Origin: Bos javanicus
Lineage: Eukaryota; Chordata; Mammalia; Artiodactyla; Bovidae
NCBI RefSeq assembly: GCF_032452875.1
Contig: NC_083871.1
Span: 4,625,692 to 4,689,691 of the forward strand
Length of the DNA stretch: 64,000 bases
Direction: 5' to 3'
Of the stretch, positions 1 through 11,114 are shown one piece after another. The position numbers and the translations under genes are program-made. Each line of letters starts with the position of its first letter. Position 1 is the first letter of the stretch. The notes below the pieces were generated by a model. It made no database searches, was not told where the DNA came from, and saw nothing but the letters and a program-made list of their open reading frames with translations.

Positions 1-560
1 CTTTCATTTATAACTGCATATCATTGTGAAGTTTCTTCTTCAGATATGACAGCCACTAATTTTAATCAATGAAGTAAAGCAAACTCAGAAACAAACCTTC
101 AATTTGCTGCTTTACAAAGTGTTAAAGAAAGATATTAACATATACTGAGCTATGTTCAATCATGCTATGTTAGGATGCAATAAAAATAATTTTAATGCTA
201 ATACGAGAAATAAAGGATTTTGTACAATTAGTATGCATAATAGATTTAAATGTATATTTAAATATTGTTCATTTCACTACTTTTTGAAAATGCCTTTTTG
301 TTTTATTTCTACAAACCACATAAGAAATCATGTGGATGAATAATTTTAAATTAATCACTAAACAAGCTATATACATTTTTAAGGTATGAATAAATAAAAT
401 ATGTTGGGGAAAGATTTTTTATCAAAACGGATCCTCCAATCAAATGTCCTGAGTTCATGGGTCCACTCTCCTCTGTGAGTCCCCAGGACCTGCCTCTCCT
501 TCCTTGTCTGTTTTGGGTTTCAGGACTCTCTTGTTCTGAATGCTTATAGTCTGCAAGTAC
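1..560. other. Unassigned AT-rich DNA
   Basis: No coding signal, RNA gene or confident repeat is visible. Open frames are short and of random composition. The last part, about 420-550, is less AT-rich but was not matched to a family. Confidence 0.5.
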
Positions 561-844
561 ATCAGTCCTGGGTATTCTTTGCAAGGACTGATGCTAAAGC
601 TGAAACTCCAATACTTTGGCTACTTGATGCTAAGAGTTGACTCATTGGAGAAGACTGATGCTGGGAGGGATTGGGGACAGGAGGAGAAGGGGACGACAGA
701 GGATGAGATGGCTGGATGGCATCACCGACTCAATGGACATGAGTTTGGGTAAACTCCGGGAGTTGGTGATGGACAGGGAGGCCTGGCGTGCTGCAAGTCA
801 TGGGGTCACAAAGAGTTGCACACAACTGAGTGACTGAACTGAAC
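561..844 (+). mobile_element. BovB (RTE LINE) 3' fragment
   Basis: This is the terminal part of a BovB element, truncated at its 5' end. The block starts at the 'atcagtcctggg' motif, runs through the 'ctgaaactccaatactttgg' and 'gatgagatggctggatggc' blocks, and ends in the usual gactgaactgaac tail. BovB has no poly(A). Two apparent open frames here (540-752 and 637-837) are BovB 3' sequence, not genes. Divergence is modest. Confidence 0.93.
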
Positions 845-2164
845 ATTATGACTAAGGCCTTATTTCAACCTGCTCTTCTGTCATGGTACCCTTCTGTTCT
901 TCTCCATAGGTTAAAAACGTCTTACTTTAAAAAAGGAGGTCAGTGTGGGTGGTCAAACATGCTGCTCTTCCCCAGTCTACACTGGAGAGTCTCCATCCTC
1001 ACACCCATGCCCTTCTCACCATTTGGTTGTGAGTCCTGGAAGGACAGTGAACAGCTGGTTTGTCTTTAAACCCCTAACCCACCCCAGACTGTGGCTCTTA
1101 GGAAGTCACTCAAGATGTATTTAAATAAATGGGGTGAAATGAAAATAACAAAAGTAAGAAATCCCATTTATTGCCTTTCTTTTATAATCTAGGAACTGAA
1201 TTTTACAATTTACAGATCCACTCACCGGTTTGATTCTCAATCTATCCAAATGACAAAACATCTGAGAAGTTAAACAACTGTTCTGTGATTAAAGGATTAG
1301 TAAGTGTCAGAGAGAGAAAACATAGCCATGGCAGTGTTCTTTCTTGCCTTTGATGGTGCCAGTGAAGGTACATGAACAGATAATATGTGTTTAACTCTGA
1401 TGTTCAGTGATGTAATATTTAATTGAGAACTGAGATCAGGCATCTAATTTCTGCATTTTTACAAATAGTTCTGTCTATTGTAAAAATGTATAAGGCACTT
1501 ATGCTTAAAAAATAGATCAGTGTTTTATCATTTGGTTTCTAACAAATATATGTTTTTAAAATATATATTTAGAATCTTTTTAAATGTTTATTTCTGGTAG
1601 ACTTATGTTAAGTAATAAGCAACTCTGGCAGGGGAATTCTTCCAGTCCAAACTGTAGTGGGATAGTCTCTTTCTTGCCCTGGAAATGTTCTGACTATGCC
1701 ACTTCCTGATCTGAGAGTCTTCTTCTCATATGCTGAAAGTTTCCCCTGGCCAGGGCTTCTGATTATGGGTCACCTAAGAAATAGCATCTATTTCCCAAAT
1801 GATAATCCCTCATGGAAAGTTTCTGAAAGCAACATGCTCACCACCAATGGAGTGAGACATGTTGGGCATCTTGCCATTAATCAGTTAATTAGAACTAGCA
1901 TCACAGCTTCTCCTCCCCTTCTCCCCAGAGAGGCAAATGCAAAACTATTCATTCTCCGCTCCCCAGGGGCCCTTGCTGGATTTTCACAGGTTAAGGAGGT
2001 TCCCCAAGCTTCCTGTGCTTTCACACTCTTCTCTCACACCCAGGGAGCATGTGAGGGAGGTGACTTTCACTGTCGTTAGAGATTTTATTCTACACTCAAA
2101 AATTAAGCAAGCAACATATAATCTTTACTGCTTACATGATAGTAATGATTAATCAACTTAATTG
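845..2164. other. Unassigned DNA with a possible MIR relic
   Basis: No gene is recognised. An open frame of 127 codons lies at 1696-2079, but it has no recognisable domain and overlaps another random frame. Around 1225-1325 the order 'aaaacatctgagaagttaaacaactg...ggattagtaagtgtcag' resembles an antisense MIR core, which I regard as weak. Confidence 0.4.
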
Positions 2165-2290
2165 CCTGGCTATTTATTGAAGTTTTATTACATAATAAGT
2201 TCTGTGCCAGGAACTAGGACTTAGATGAATAAAACACTGTCCCTTCGTTCAAAACTGTAGAGACAAATAGAAAACTAAATAAGTAGGCAA
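2165..2290 (-). mobile_element. L2 LINE 3' relic
   Basis: The order 'tttattgaag', 'ctgtgccaggaactagg', 'gaataaaacactgtccct' matches the reverse complement of the L2 3' end (inverted 'cagtgcctggcacatagtagg...caataaat'). It is old and diverged. Confidence 0.6.
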
Positions 2291-2562
2291 TGCTTTCTTA
2301 AAGTGTGGTTACAATTACGGGAGGGCGGGGGGTAGGGTATGAAGAGAGAGATCACTACAAGCTACAAACTTAGAGAACGATTAGCAGGCACCGAGGATAA
2401 GAAACACAAAGTAAAGGTAAAGGAAAAAATATTCCATCAAAGTTCAGAGGCTGAAAGAGCATGGTACCCTATTTTCCAACACAGAAGCTGCAGAAAATGC
2501 ACCATAGGTATTTCTATCAGGAGGTAAGGTGGGAGAAATAGGATGAGGTATGATCAGAAAGA

Positions 2563-2773
2563 GAGTGAAAGTGAAGTCGCTCAGTCGTGTCCGACTCTTT
2601 GCGACTCCATGGACGGTAGCCTATCAGGCTCCTCCGTCCATGGGATTTTCCAGGCAAGAGTGCTGCAGTGGATTGCCATTTCCTTCTCCAAGGGATCTTC
2701 CCGACCCAGGAATCGAACCCGGGTCTCCCGCATTGCGGGCAGACGCTTTACTGTCTGAGCTAACAGGGAAGCC
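2563..2773 (-). mobile_element. Bov-tA SINE, near full length
   Basis: The antisense copy reads from the 'gtcgctcagtcgtgtccgac' tail through the Bov-A core to the tRNA-derived head, ending 'gctaacagggaagcc'. The antisense pol III B box, 'gaatcgaacccggg', is at about 2710-2723. The whole length is about 211 bp and divergence is low. Open frames on both strands here are SINE sequence. Confidence 0.95.
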
Positions 2774-3015
2774 AAGTAGATGTTCTTTAAAATGTTGTTT
2801 TTTTCCTTCTGGACAAATAGAATCATTATAGAATGCAAAGAACTGGAATCATGCAATCACCTTCACAATTAGAAAAATATCTTTTGAGAGTGGAGGTGAA
2901 TTGCCACAGTCCAGTTAGATATTATTGCAAACCTGAATTGACACAGCAGAGGTGGGGCTGGAGAGTGAGGAGGCAGACTGGAAGAACCTTGACAGGACCA
3001 AATTGCTTACTGGTT
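2774..3015. other. Unassigned DNA
   Basis: Single-copy-looking sequence downstream of the Bov-tA, with no recognised feature. Confidence 0.4.
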
Positions 3016-3640
3016 ATGTTGTTCATCAGGAGAGCTGTCCTGCTCTCCTGATGTGCAGCAAAGCCAATCTACTGAAACTGGGTTTAACCACCAAGAAGGG
3101 TGATTGGACATCTCATGCTCAAAAGACATGAATTCACCAATGGAGGAGTTTTAAAAGCAGTGTCGGGGAGGGGGCTTCAGGATAAGTGATGAGCTTTTGC
3201 TCAATTAGATTCGCTAACACCAAGGTGAAGTTTCGACCATCATCAATCTTCTGGCTCCAATCCAACTGGGGTCTACGTGCTTGCACTCAGAAGTTTTCAT
3301 CTAATGGGAGTCTGGTTTCCCTAAAAAGCATCTTAAGATTGTGTGTCGGATGCTGTTATCCATGCCCTTCAGGGAGGAAACTAAAGTTCTGTGATTTAGT
3401 TACATGGCAGACCTTAATGTTTGTAATAGTTCCATTTGCCCAGGTGTTTTATTTCTACATATTTACATTCTTCTAATCGCTGGCCCTTGAGCCAGACTTT
3501 CCGAGATTCAGGGAAGGTGTAAGGAACTAAAGCAAAGTCTTTTCCTTCCGGAAATGGGGGGCACACAGGAGAGGGCTCATTAATCATAAATTCAGCAAGG
3601 GAACACAGTTTCAGTAACAGAAGAGAAACCTTCATAAATA
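3016..3640 (-). other. Possible LTR-like or retroposed block, family unknown
   Basis: The stretch is more GC-balanced than its surroundings. On the minus strand it holds a short open frame (3414-3635, 73 codons, unrecognised), an AATAAA-type hexamer just downstream at about 3450, and a TTTTAAAA box near 3152. These could be LTR control signals, but no TG...CA ends or TSD could be fixed and I do not recognise the family. It may equally be unique DNA. Confidence 0.25.
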
Positions 3641-5020
3641 AGGACTACAAAATAGTGCCCAAGATTCCTGCCTGGGTTGAAGAGGTTGGATTGATTTACC
3701 AATGATGAAAAATGAAGAAAGTTTGGGGATGGAGTGGATAGGGTGGGGCAAAGGATACTTTATTCATGGTAAAATTGAGGTGCTTATGGAGATTTATAAT
3801 TCAGGTGTGTTATATGGGACTTAGCCTCAGAAAAGAGATCTTAACTGGACATACATGGATTACTAATTGGAGGTAGTAATTGCTAAACTGTTTTCAAAAC
3901 TGGTGATTGACTCTATTTAGGTTTTGATGTGACTAACACATGTTGTGGAGCATGTGTTAGCATGTTGTGGAGGGCACTTCCAGCCCATACCTCACCTGCA
4001 GCAGTGCTCTGCTATTGCTCTGTCTTCTGCAAAGTCTCTTCTCTCACATGGGTCAGTCTGGTAAACACATCTGCCTGCTTCTTTTCGTAACCTCTTTCTT
4101 TCTGCTTCCCTGGCCCAATAAGGCAGCCACCATTGGTCTGGAATAAATCTGTAGTCCATCCTATTTCCCTTGTCTTTTTATGAGAGTCTCCTCCTGATAT
4201 CTCTCAAAAATTGTGACTAGTGATGAAAAGCTTTCTTTTAAGACTCTGCCTTTTGAGTTTACCATTTTTTATTGTATTTTCCACGTCTCATCAGGCATGG
4301 AACCTACAGAGGGTGGAAGAGTCAAGGAGATACACATCGGTCTTGACAATGCCTGCAACAGAGGAGGCCTGTTCCCACGGAGAGCCAGCCTTTCATTTCA
4401 CTTACCTTGGGCCCAATTACTCCAACAGAGGAGAGCAGGCAACTTGAAAATGTATCCCAGGAGCAGACAAGCTTAATTCAGACTGTCATCGTGGAGCTTC
4501 CTACACAGAGACAAGTGGCCCTGATCATTAGTGTCTTTCAGACAAGCAGATAACCCCATGTGACTCAAGAAAGGATGAAGATAAATACCCCCTGCCTTAC
4601 CCTTGGTCTTTGAACGACTCCAATCCAAAATAACTATTTAGTCATCTCATCAATAATTAGCAGTTCCTTTGAAGTTATATATATATAGATAAAAAACAAT
4701 GATTACATACAAATCAAAGCAGAACCGTGCCCTTCAATGTGACTCTGACTACAGATTCCTCCTTGGGAGAGCAAGAGCAGTAGGACAGGATGCAAGCCGA
4801 CTGCTAGGATTGAAAGGAACACGCAGTTCAAACTCTGCCTACCGAAACTAAAAATCAAAAGCCAAATTTGAAGAACTGATTTAAAAAGTATATAAGTATT
4901 CCAGTTGAAAATATGTTTTTGTTTTATTCTGAAAAATGCTTAGCTACAATTTTCCTTAGTAAGTAAAATTTCCAAAATGCATTAATTGGCATTAAAGATT
5001 TAGAAATCTCATAGAAAGAA
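3641..5020. other. Unassigned DNA
   Basis: No supported gene. Two overlapping frames near 4213-4476 have no domain or splice context. A small hairpin with overlapping direct repeats at 3933-3972 is listed separately, and a short (TA)n tract is at about 4677-4687. Confidence 0.45.
3933..3972. repeat. Small inverted and direct repeat
   Basis: The arms ctaacacatg (3933-3942) and catgtgttag (3951-3960) are perfect 10-bp inverted repeats with an 8-base loop. The 12-mer catgttgtggag occurs at 3939-3950 and again at 3961-3972. The likely origin is a local slippage duplication. Confidence 0.8.
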
Positions 5021-5155
5021 AAGTGAAAGTGTTAAGCACTCAGTCATGTTTGATTCTTTGAGACCTCATGGACTGTACCAACCAGGCTCCTCTGTCCATG
5101 AAATTCTCCAGGCCAGAATACCGGAGTGGATAGTCAGTCCCTTCTCCAGGACAGG
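5021..5155 (-). mobile_element. Bov-A/Bov-tA SINE fragment
   Basis: The antisense tail and core ('agcactcagtcatg', 'caggctcctctgtccatg', 'gtggatagtcagtcccttctcc') are present and the tRNA-like head is missing. It is more diverged than the copy at 2563. Confidence 0.85.
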
Positions 5156-5258
5156 CTTCCCTGCTGGCTTCCCTAAAATATTACCCTTGGCCATCATATA
5201 TTTGAATATACTCCTGCTGGGAAACTTGTTACTTATAAGATCAACACATTTCTGGTAC

Positions 5259-5794
5259 TTTTTTTTTTTTTTTTGCTGCTATTTTATTTTTTTAATTTAC
5301 TTATTTTAATTCAAGGTTAATTACTTTACAATATTGTATTGGTTTTGCCATACATCAACATGAATCAGCCACGGGTATACACGTGTTCCCCATCCTGAAC
5401 CCCCTCCCACCTCCTTCCCCGTACCATCCCTCTGGGTCATCCCAGTGCACCAGCCCCAACCATCCTGTATCCTGCATTGGACCTGGACTGGCGATTTGTT
5501 TCATATATGATATTGTACATGTTTCAATGCCATTTTCCCAGATCATCCCACCCTCGCCCTCTCCCAGAGTCCAAAAGACTGTTCTAAACATCTGTGTCTC
5601 TTTTGCTGTCTCGCATACAGGGTTATCATTACCATCTTTCTAAATTTCATATATATGTGTTAGTATATTGTATTGGTGTTTTTCTTTCTGGCTTACTTCA
5701 CTGTGTATAATAGGTCCAGTTTCATCCACCTCATTAGAACTGATTCAAATGTATTCTTTTTAATGGCTGAGTAATACTCCATTGTGTATATGTA
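5259..5794 (-). mobile_element. Ruminant L1 3' end, 5'-truncated
   Basis: A T-run at 5259-5274 represents the poly(A) tail. It is followed by the antisense ruminant L1 3' UTR ('ttactttacaatattgtattgg', 'ccatacatcaacatgaat') and the end of ORF2 up to 'actccattgtgtatatgtac'. The open frames on either strand (5355-5591, 5383-5643) are L1 3' sequence. No convincing TSD was found. Confidence 0.92.
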
Positions 5795-5972
5795 CTTTCA
5801 ACTCTTAAAAATGTTTTCTTTATATGTTCTTTGAATCTGTATATGTACACTCCATGTATTTGTCGTTTTGTTGCTTTATGAACACAGAATACTTTTCTGA
5901 AATTCAAATATGATATTATGTACATCAAACTTTTTAATAAACTTTGCAATATGAAGGTGTTTATTTTCCACA

Positions 5973-6099
5973 AAATGGCATCCTACTCCAGTATTTTTGC
6001 CTGAAATCCTGTGGACTATCCCTGGGATATGAAATCCTGGTGGGCTATAGTCCATGGGGTAACAAAAAGTCAGACGTGGCTGAAATGACTAAGCAAGCA
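5973..6099 (+). mobile_element. Bov-A/Bov-tA SINE fragment
   Basis: Only the Bov-A core and tail remain, from 'aatggcatcctactccag' to 'aaatgactaagcaagca'. The copy is diverged and truncated at the 5' side. Confidence 0.85.
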
Positions 6100-6490
6100 T
6101 GTAACATTTTGTCTTTTTCTTTTAAGACACATAGGATTTTGGCCTCTAAGAGAAACACCTAGAAGATATTAAGTTAGTACTAGAAAGCCTAGAAAAAACC
6201 AGAAATATATTAGATATAAATTATAATGCACAGAAAAACTAAGCAAACAAAAGGTAAACTTGGCTCTGCGTTAGAGAAAATAAAGTGCTACATATATGAG
6301 AGAGAAAAATGAGTAGTGGGTGATATATAGATTTCAATGGAAAGCCTGCAACTACTTAGTAATTACTTTTTCATGACAGTGTGAAAAAAAAAAGACTTTG
6401 AAAGTTTGTTTTCATAAGACGAAATGGGGTAAGAGGATATCATTTAAGGTAATATCATTTACTATTCTGCTTAGTAAGCACCCATATTTT
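6100..6490. other. Unassigned AT-rich DNA
   Basis: Nothing recognisable. A short A-run lies at about 6384-6393. Confidence 0.4.
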
Positions 6491-6494
6491 CAAG

Positions 6495-6630
6495 TAATTT
6501 GCATATATTAACTCATTTACTCTTCCAAGTGAGCCCATGAGGCAGGTACTGTTATTATACCCTTTACAGAGCAGGGAAATGAGATATATGGATGTTACTA
6601 ATTTGTCCAAGGTTATACAGACGATGAATG
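6495..6630 (-). mobile_element. MIR SINE relic
   Basis: The antisense MIR order is present: 'ttaactcatttac', 'atgaggcaggtactgttattatacc', 'cagggaaatgag', 'ttgtccaaggttatacag'. This is an ancient mammalian SINE. Confidence 0.75.
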
Positions 6631-6649
6631 ACAAAATAGGTCTTCAGCC

Positions 6650-6697
6650 CCAACATCTCCCCCCACCCCTCACCCCACCCCCACCTCCCACCCCTGC
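6650..6697. repeat. C-rich low-complexity tract
   Basis: A pyrimidine tract of cccca and ccacc units, G-poor on the top strand. It adjoins the MIR relic. Confidence 0.8.
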
Positions 6698-7761
6698 TTA
6701 AAAGGGCACTCTCTTAATTACTATGAGTCAATAAGATTGACTCACTAATTCAGGAGCTGTTGCTGTCTGTTGATAATTACGAATGATGCTGTCAAGAAGT
6801 GAGGTGGATTGTGATCCTGAAGTCTAGACACAACAGTGTTGAAGGATCCTGCAAAAAAAATCCTTGCAAAGTTTATAATGGAGGAGTTTATAATTGGGGA
6901 AAGGTATAATGTCTTGTTCAAAATAAGGCATTTTTGAGAGCGAATAGGGCACATTGAAAGTTAAATTAGAACAAAAAAACCATGAACTTTTCACAGCAAA
7001 TCAGTATAAATGAATATAAAACCTTTCCCATAATGCATATATTATGGAGCAAGACCCTATAAAGTAAAAGTTTAGATGTCAAGAAGAATTAAGATAAGGA
7101 AGTAGATGTCTTTCTCATGAGTGCCCCCCCCGGCCCATCATTTATCTTCTGTAAAACAGTAGCTTTTACCTTACCTCAGCTCACTGGATAAATGGCATAT
7201 CAACATTGAAATACAGTAGGTTGACATAAACCTGGAAATGTCCTTGTCATCACAAAGACAGCTGATTTTTCTTTGAAGCAGATTTTTAGATGATTTTAAG
7301 CATTACCATGGCTGTATCCTTGAGTCATTTACCCTCTCACACTCTACTCTGTCATTGTGAATATTCATCCATCTATTCATTCAAATCTAGTTGAAGACTT
7401 TTCTCCCACTAGGGTCCTAGAAGTCTGCTTTGCCAAACACAGTTTTCATCATTATGAGCCAAGCTTTCCTTCCCATTTCCCCAACAACTGTCATTAGATA
7501 CTAAAAATAGAAATACTGTTAGTCATCTAGTGGTCTATTTAAATTATTCATTATATTTAGCATGATTAAAAAAAAAAAAAACTTCAAGTAAAGTTTCTGC
7601 AGATTTAGAGATGATTCATAAAAATGAACAACTGAGAGAATTTTAGAGTGATGAGGGTACACATAAATTGTTAAGAAGAATACGCATTGTTTTCTCCTAT
7701 TTCCCCTTTCAAGACTGTGAGAAATCGATTCTGAATTGATCATTAGGTGATTCTGATTTTG
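6698..7761. other. Unassigned DNA
   Basis: No gene or confident repeat. A C-run is at about 7125-7132 and an A-run at 7568-7580. Short frames on both strands lack recognisable features. Confidence 0.45.
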
Positions 7762-8399
7762 TGTGGCCTAAGACTGCAACACCCTGAAGCAGGATTTGGC
7801 TCCTTCCCAGAGACTAAAATCAGGCTCTGACCGTGAGGGCCCTGGATCCCGGCCACTAGACCACCCGGGACAGGGCCAGTGACAAGGCCCCAGACTATCA
7901 GCTGTGTAGAAATGAACTGTCACATACAGACAGAGGTGAGTGAAACAAGTAACGTGTTTATCAAGAGGAAACCGAGTACAGTACATGTGCACAGACCAAC
8001 AGGCGGACAGGGAGAGTCATGCCCTCACTAGAATCAGGTTTACGGGCATTTCTTCTGAGTCTCCTCTGACCTATCATCTTGCTTTCCTGGTGCTGAGTCT
8101 GTGTTTGGCTTGTCTCAGCTTCGTCCCCTGTGTGTGCGCATCTCTTAGCCAAGACAGATGGGGCCGAGGCCCACAGTTACTTCACACTGTGGAGTGACAC
8201 CCTCCTCTCTTTATAAGCTCTTTTGTAGTTGGGAAGATCTCCTTGATGCCAAGAATGAGGAATTCATGATCTTTATCTCTTCTGGACAGGGCCCAGCTTC
8301 TCCCTCCTGCTATTTTGGAATTTATACCCACAGAGGAGAAAATATTCCGCTGGGGGCCCTTCTATCTCCTGTCTCAGTTCTTTTGGTCTCAGGTCCTCA
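7762..8399 (-). mobile_element. Candidate solo LTR (endogenous retrovirus-like), family uncertain
   Basis: Read on the minus strand, the block starts TGAGGACC and ends GGCCACA, so TG...CA ends are possible. It carries a TATA-like 'ttataaagag' (complement near 8208-8217), and about 250 bases further on an ATAAA-type polyadenylation motif in 'cttgataaacac' (near 7956-7967). Order and size suit an LTR. Against this, no clean 4-6 bp TSD flanks these ends, although 'ttttg' at 7757-7761 recurs at 8404-8408. There is no internal viral sequence in the window. Confidence 0.4.
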
Positions 8400-8573
8400 T
8401 TAGTTTTGATTCATTTTATTCATGATAATACATTTTACAATCCCAACTGGAGCCCTGCATGCTTTCAAAGGAAAAGTGAAGTCCACATGGTGACCTGGAA
8501 TCCAAAAGAATAAAAGGCACACATGGGTCCCCCATCAAGATGCTGCCTTTTTCTGCTTAGCACACACAGAGGG

Positions 8574-8769
8574 TGTGTATTAAGTCACCTTAGTCATGTC
8601 CAACTCTGCAACCCTATGGACTGTAGTCCACCAGGCTCCTATGTCCATGAAGATTCTTTGCTATGCCCTCCTCCAGGGAATTTTCCCAACCCAGGGATGG
8701 AAACTGTGACCCTTTTGTCTCCTGAATTGGCAAGAAGGTTCTTTACTACTAGCACCACCTGGGAAGCCC
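8574..8769 (-). mobile_element. Bov-tA SINE
   Basis: The antisense tail, core and head are all present, ending 'accacctgggaagcc'. The copy is diverged, with the B-box region changed to 'ggatggaaactgtgacc', so internal pol III promoter function is doubtful. Confidence 0.9.
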
Positions 8770-9119
8770 ATAAGCAGAGGGTAAAAAAATATAAATACAT
8801 TTTTATTGCAATCGTATCTCATTTATTCCAAAGCAGAAATCCTGGTTCTTAAAAACATAGGCTTAAGCATCCGATAATTATTACAAAAATCTCAGAATAA
8901 CAATAATTATAATAGTACCACTATCTATTATGATTATTGAAAAGGGCTAAATTTTTAAGTCTTTATATTCTTCTCCTTCTCCCCAATTTAGTTTGGTTGT
9001 ATTTGTGTTATCAGATCATATAGCAATGTATGCTGTAATCTATCCATTTTAACTCTCATTTAGTTCTAGCTTGCAGAAGGTAAATATTAAGAAAAAAAGC
9101 ACTGTAGGGACATTAAGGT
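8770..9119. other. Unassigned AT-rich DNA
   Basis: No feature seen. It lies between the Bov-tA and the start of recognisable L1. Confidence 0.4.
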
Positions 9120-9320
9120 ATTCTAAATATGCATTCTGGATAGAAGTCCCTCACCAGATATGTAATTTGCAAATACTTCCACCCAATTTATAGCCTGTTT
9201 TTTCATTCTTTTAACAGTACATTTGGGAGAAAACATTTTAAAAATTTTGATGGAGTCCAACTAATCAATGTGTTCTTTCATAGACCAAGTTTTCTTGCAA
9301 TCGTGAGAACTCATACCCTA
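9120..9320 (-). mobile_element. Old L1 ORF2-derived segment, part 1
   Basis: The antisense old-L1 order is visible: 'tccctcaccagatatg', 'ttgcaaatacttccaccc', 'tttgatggagtccaac', 'ccaagttttcttgc'. It continues at 10341 after the inserted block. The last 15 bases, agaactcatacccta (9306-9320), are duplicated exactly at 10341-10355, which marks the insertion site. Confidence 0.8.
9306..9320. repeat. 15-bp target-site duplication, left copy
   Basis: agaactcatacccta is identical to 10341-10355. The two copies bound an insertion of about 1 kb. Confidence 0.85.
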
Positions 9321-10340
9321 GATTTAGGTCCTTAGTCCATTTTGAGTTTATTTTTGTATATGGTGTTTAAGGAGTGATTTGATTTCATTCTTTTACATGT
9401 AGCTGTCCAGCTTTTCCAGCAGTATTTACTGAAGGGACTTTTTTTCTCTCCATTGTATATTCTTGCCTCCTTTGTCATAGATTAGTTGGGAAACTTTCAG
9501 TCAGTCAGTCAGATCAGTCGCTGAGTCATGTCCGACTCCTTGTGACCCCATGGACTGCAGCACTGCAGGCCTCCCTGTCCATCACCAACTCCTGGAGTTC
9601 ACTCAAACTCATGTCCATCGAGTCGGTGGTGCCATCCAGCCATCTCATCCTCTGTCGTCCCCTTCTCCTCCTGCCCCCAATTCCTCCCAGCATCAGAGTC
9701 TTTTCCAATGAGTCAACTCTTCACATGAGGTGGCCAAAGTACTGGAGTTTCAGCTTTAGCATCAGTCCTTCCAAAGAACACCCAGGATTGATTTCCTTTA
9801 GAATGGACTGATTGGATCTCCTTGCAGTCCAAGGGACTCTCAAGAGTCTTCTCCAACACCACAGTTCAAAAGCATCAATTCTTTGGTGCTCAGCTTTCTT
9901 AATAATCCAACTCTCGCATCCATACATGACTACTGGAAAAACCATAGCCTTGACTAGACGGACCTTTGTTGACAAAGTAATGTCTCTGCTTTTGAATATA
10001 CTTTCTAGGTTGGTCATAACTTTCCTTCCCAGGAGTAAGCGTCTTTTAATTTCATGGCTGCAATCACCATCTAGATGATCTTATATACAAAGCAGAAATA
10101 GAGACAAAGACATAGAGAACAAACTTATGGATACCAAGGAGGGGAGGAAGGTGGATGAATTGGGAGATTGGGATTTACATATATACACTTACTGATAGAT
10201 AACTAATAAGAACCTATTTTATAGCACAGGAAACTATATTCAATGCTCTGTGGTGACCTAAATGGGAAGGAAACCCCATTAGTTAGGAAACTTACACAGT
10301 TTTGTAAAGAAACTATACTCCAATGCAAAGTAATGAAAAA
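9321..10340 (+). mobile_element. L1 insertion with 5' inversion, later hit by BovB
   Basis: The block lies between perfect 15-bp direct repeats. Its right part (about 10075-10340, plus) is an L1 3' UTR: 'atagagacaaagacatagag', 'gataactaataagaacctatttt', 'aactatactccaatgcaaag', then a short A-run. Its left part (9321-9498) is antisense L1 ORF2 ('ggtccttagtccattttgag', 'catgtagctgtccag'). A 5' segment in opposite orientation to the 3' end inside one TSD is the signature of twin priming. A BovB now lies between the two parts. Separate events cannot be fully excluded. Confidence 0.7.
9499..10072 (-). mobile_element. BovB 3' fragment nested in the L1
   Basis: The antisense BovB runs from its tail ('cagatcagtcgctgagtcatg') up to 'ttcatggctgcaatcaccatct', covering the 3' end and the last part of the RT ORF. 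Antisense frames such as 9721-10017 are RT C-terminal relics. It sits almost exactly at the boundary between the inverted and direct L1 segments. Confidence 0.93.
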
Positions 10341-10355
10341 AGAACTCATACCCTA
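10341..10355. repeat. 15-bp target-site duplication, right copy
   Basis: Identical to 9306-9320. Old L1 sequence ('tgttttattctaaaaattta') resumes immediately afterwards. Confidence 0.85.
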
Positions 10356-11114
10356 TGTTTTATTCTAAAAATTTATAGTTTTAGACAAGGAGATTTCAAA
10401 ACAATGTATTGTAGGCTACAGTTTATCCAGTTTATTACAGTTGCTTTGGCAACTTTATTAAAAACCAGTTGGTCATACATGTGGAGGTCAATTCCTAGAC
10501 TCTATTTTTTTTCCACTGGCCCATATGAATACCCCTTTTTCAATATCATACTTCTTTGAATTCTGTGGTTTTAAAAAGCTTAAAATAAAGTAGCTTGTGA
10601 CTGTCTCAAATTTATCATTCTTTTTCAAAAATATTTTAGCCCTTTTAGATTCCTTTCCTTTTATATAAATTTTAGAATCAACTTGTGTACATAAAAAAAA
10701 AAAACAAAAGTATCCTGTTGAGATTTTTCCTTGATACTGCATTAAATCTATAGGTCAATTTGGAGAGAACTGACCTCTGAAGTTGTATTGAGAATTTCAA
10801 TCAAAATTTATGGTGAATAATTCCATTTATTTAGTCTTTCTTTGAGTCTCTCCATTAATAGTTCACCTTAATAGTTCACTATATATCTAAGTTTTTATAT
10901 TTATACCTCAAAATTCTGTTTTTTCAAGTTTTAAAAGTGATGCTCTCTCTTTCACTATTGTTTTCCATTTATACATGGCTGGTATATAAAAGTACATTGT
11001 TCATTGTTCCTGTTGTTTATTGCTTCATGTTTTTGTTTTGTTTTCTATCCTATAACCTGATTGAGTTTTCTATATGAATAATATTCTTCTTTACAATTAA
11101 GACAAATTTATATA

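Noticed and set aside
1696..2079. A 127-codon open frame as a small gene
   Set aside because: No domain, splice context or codon signal was recognised. It overlaps another random frame, and this length is expected by chance in a 64-kb window.
5259..5794. TSD for the ruminant L1 3' end based on 'gtac' at both flanks
   Set aside because: Only four or five bases match ('gtac' followed by T-runs), too short to separate from chance.
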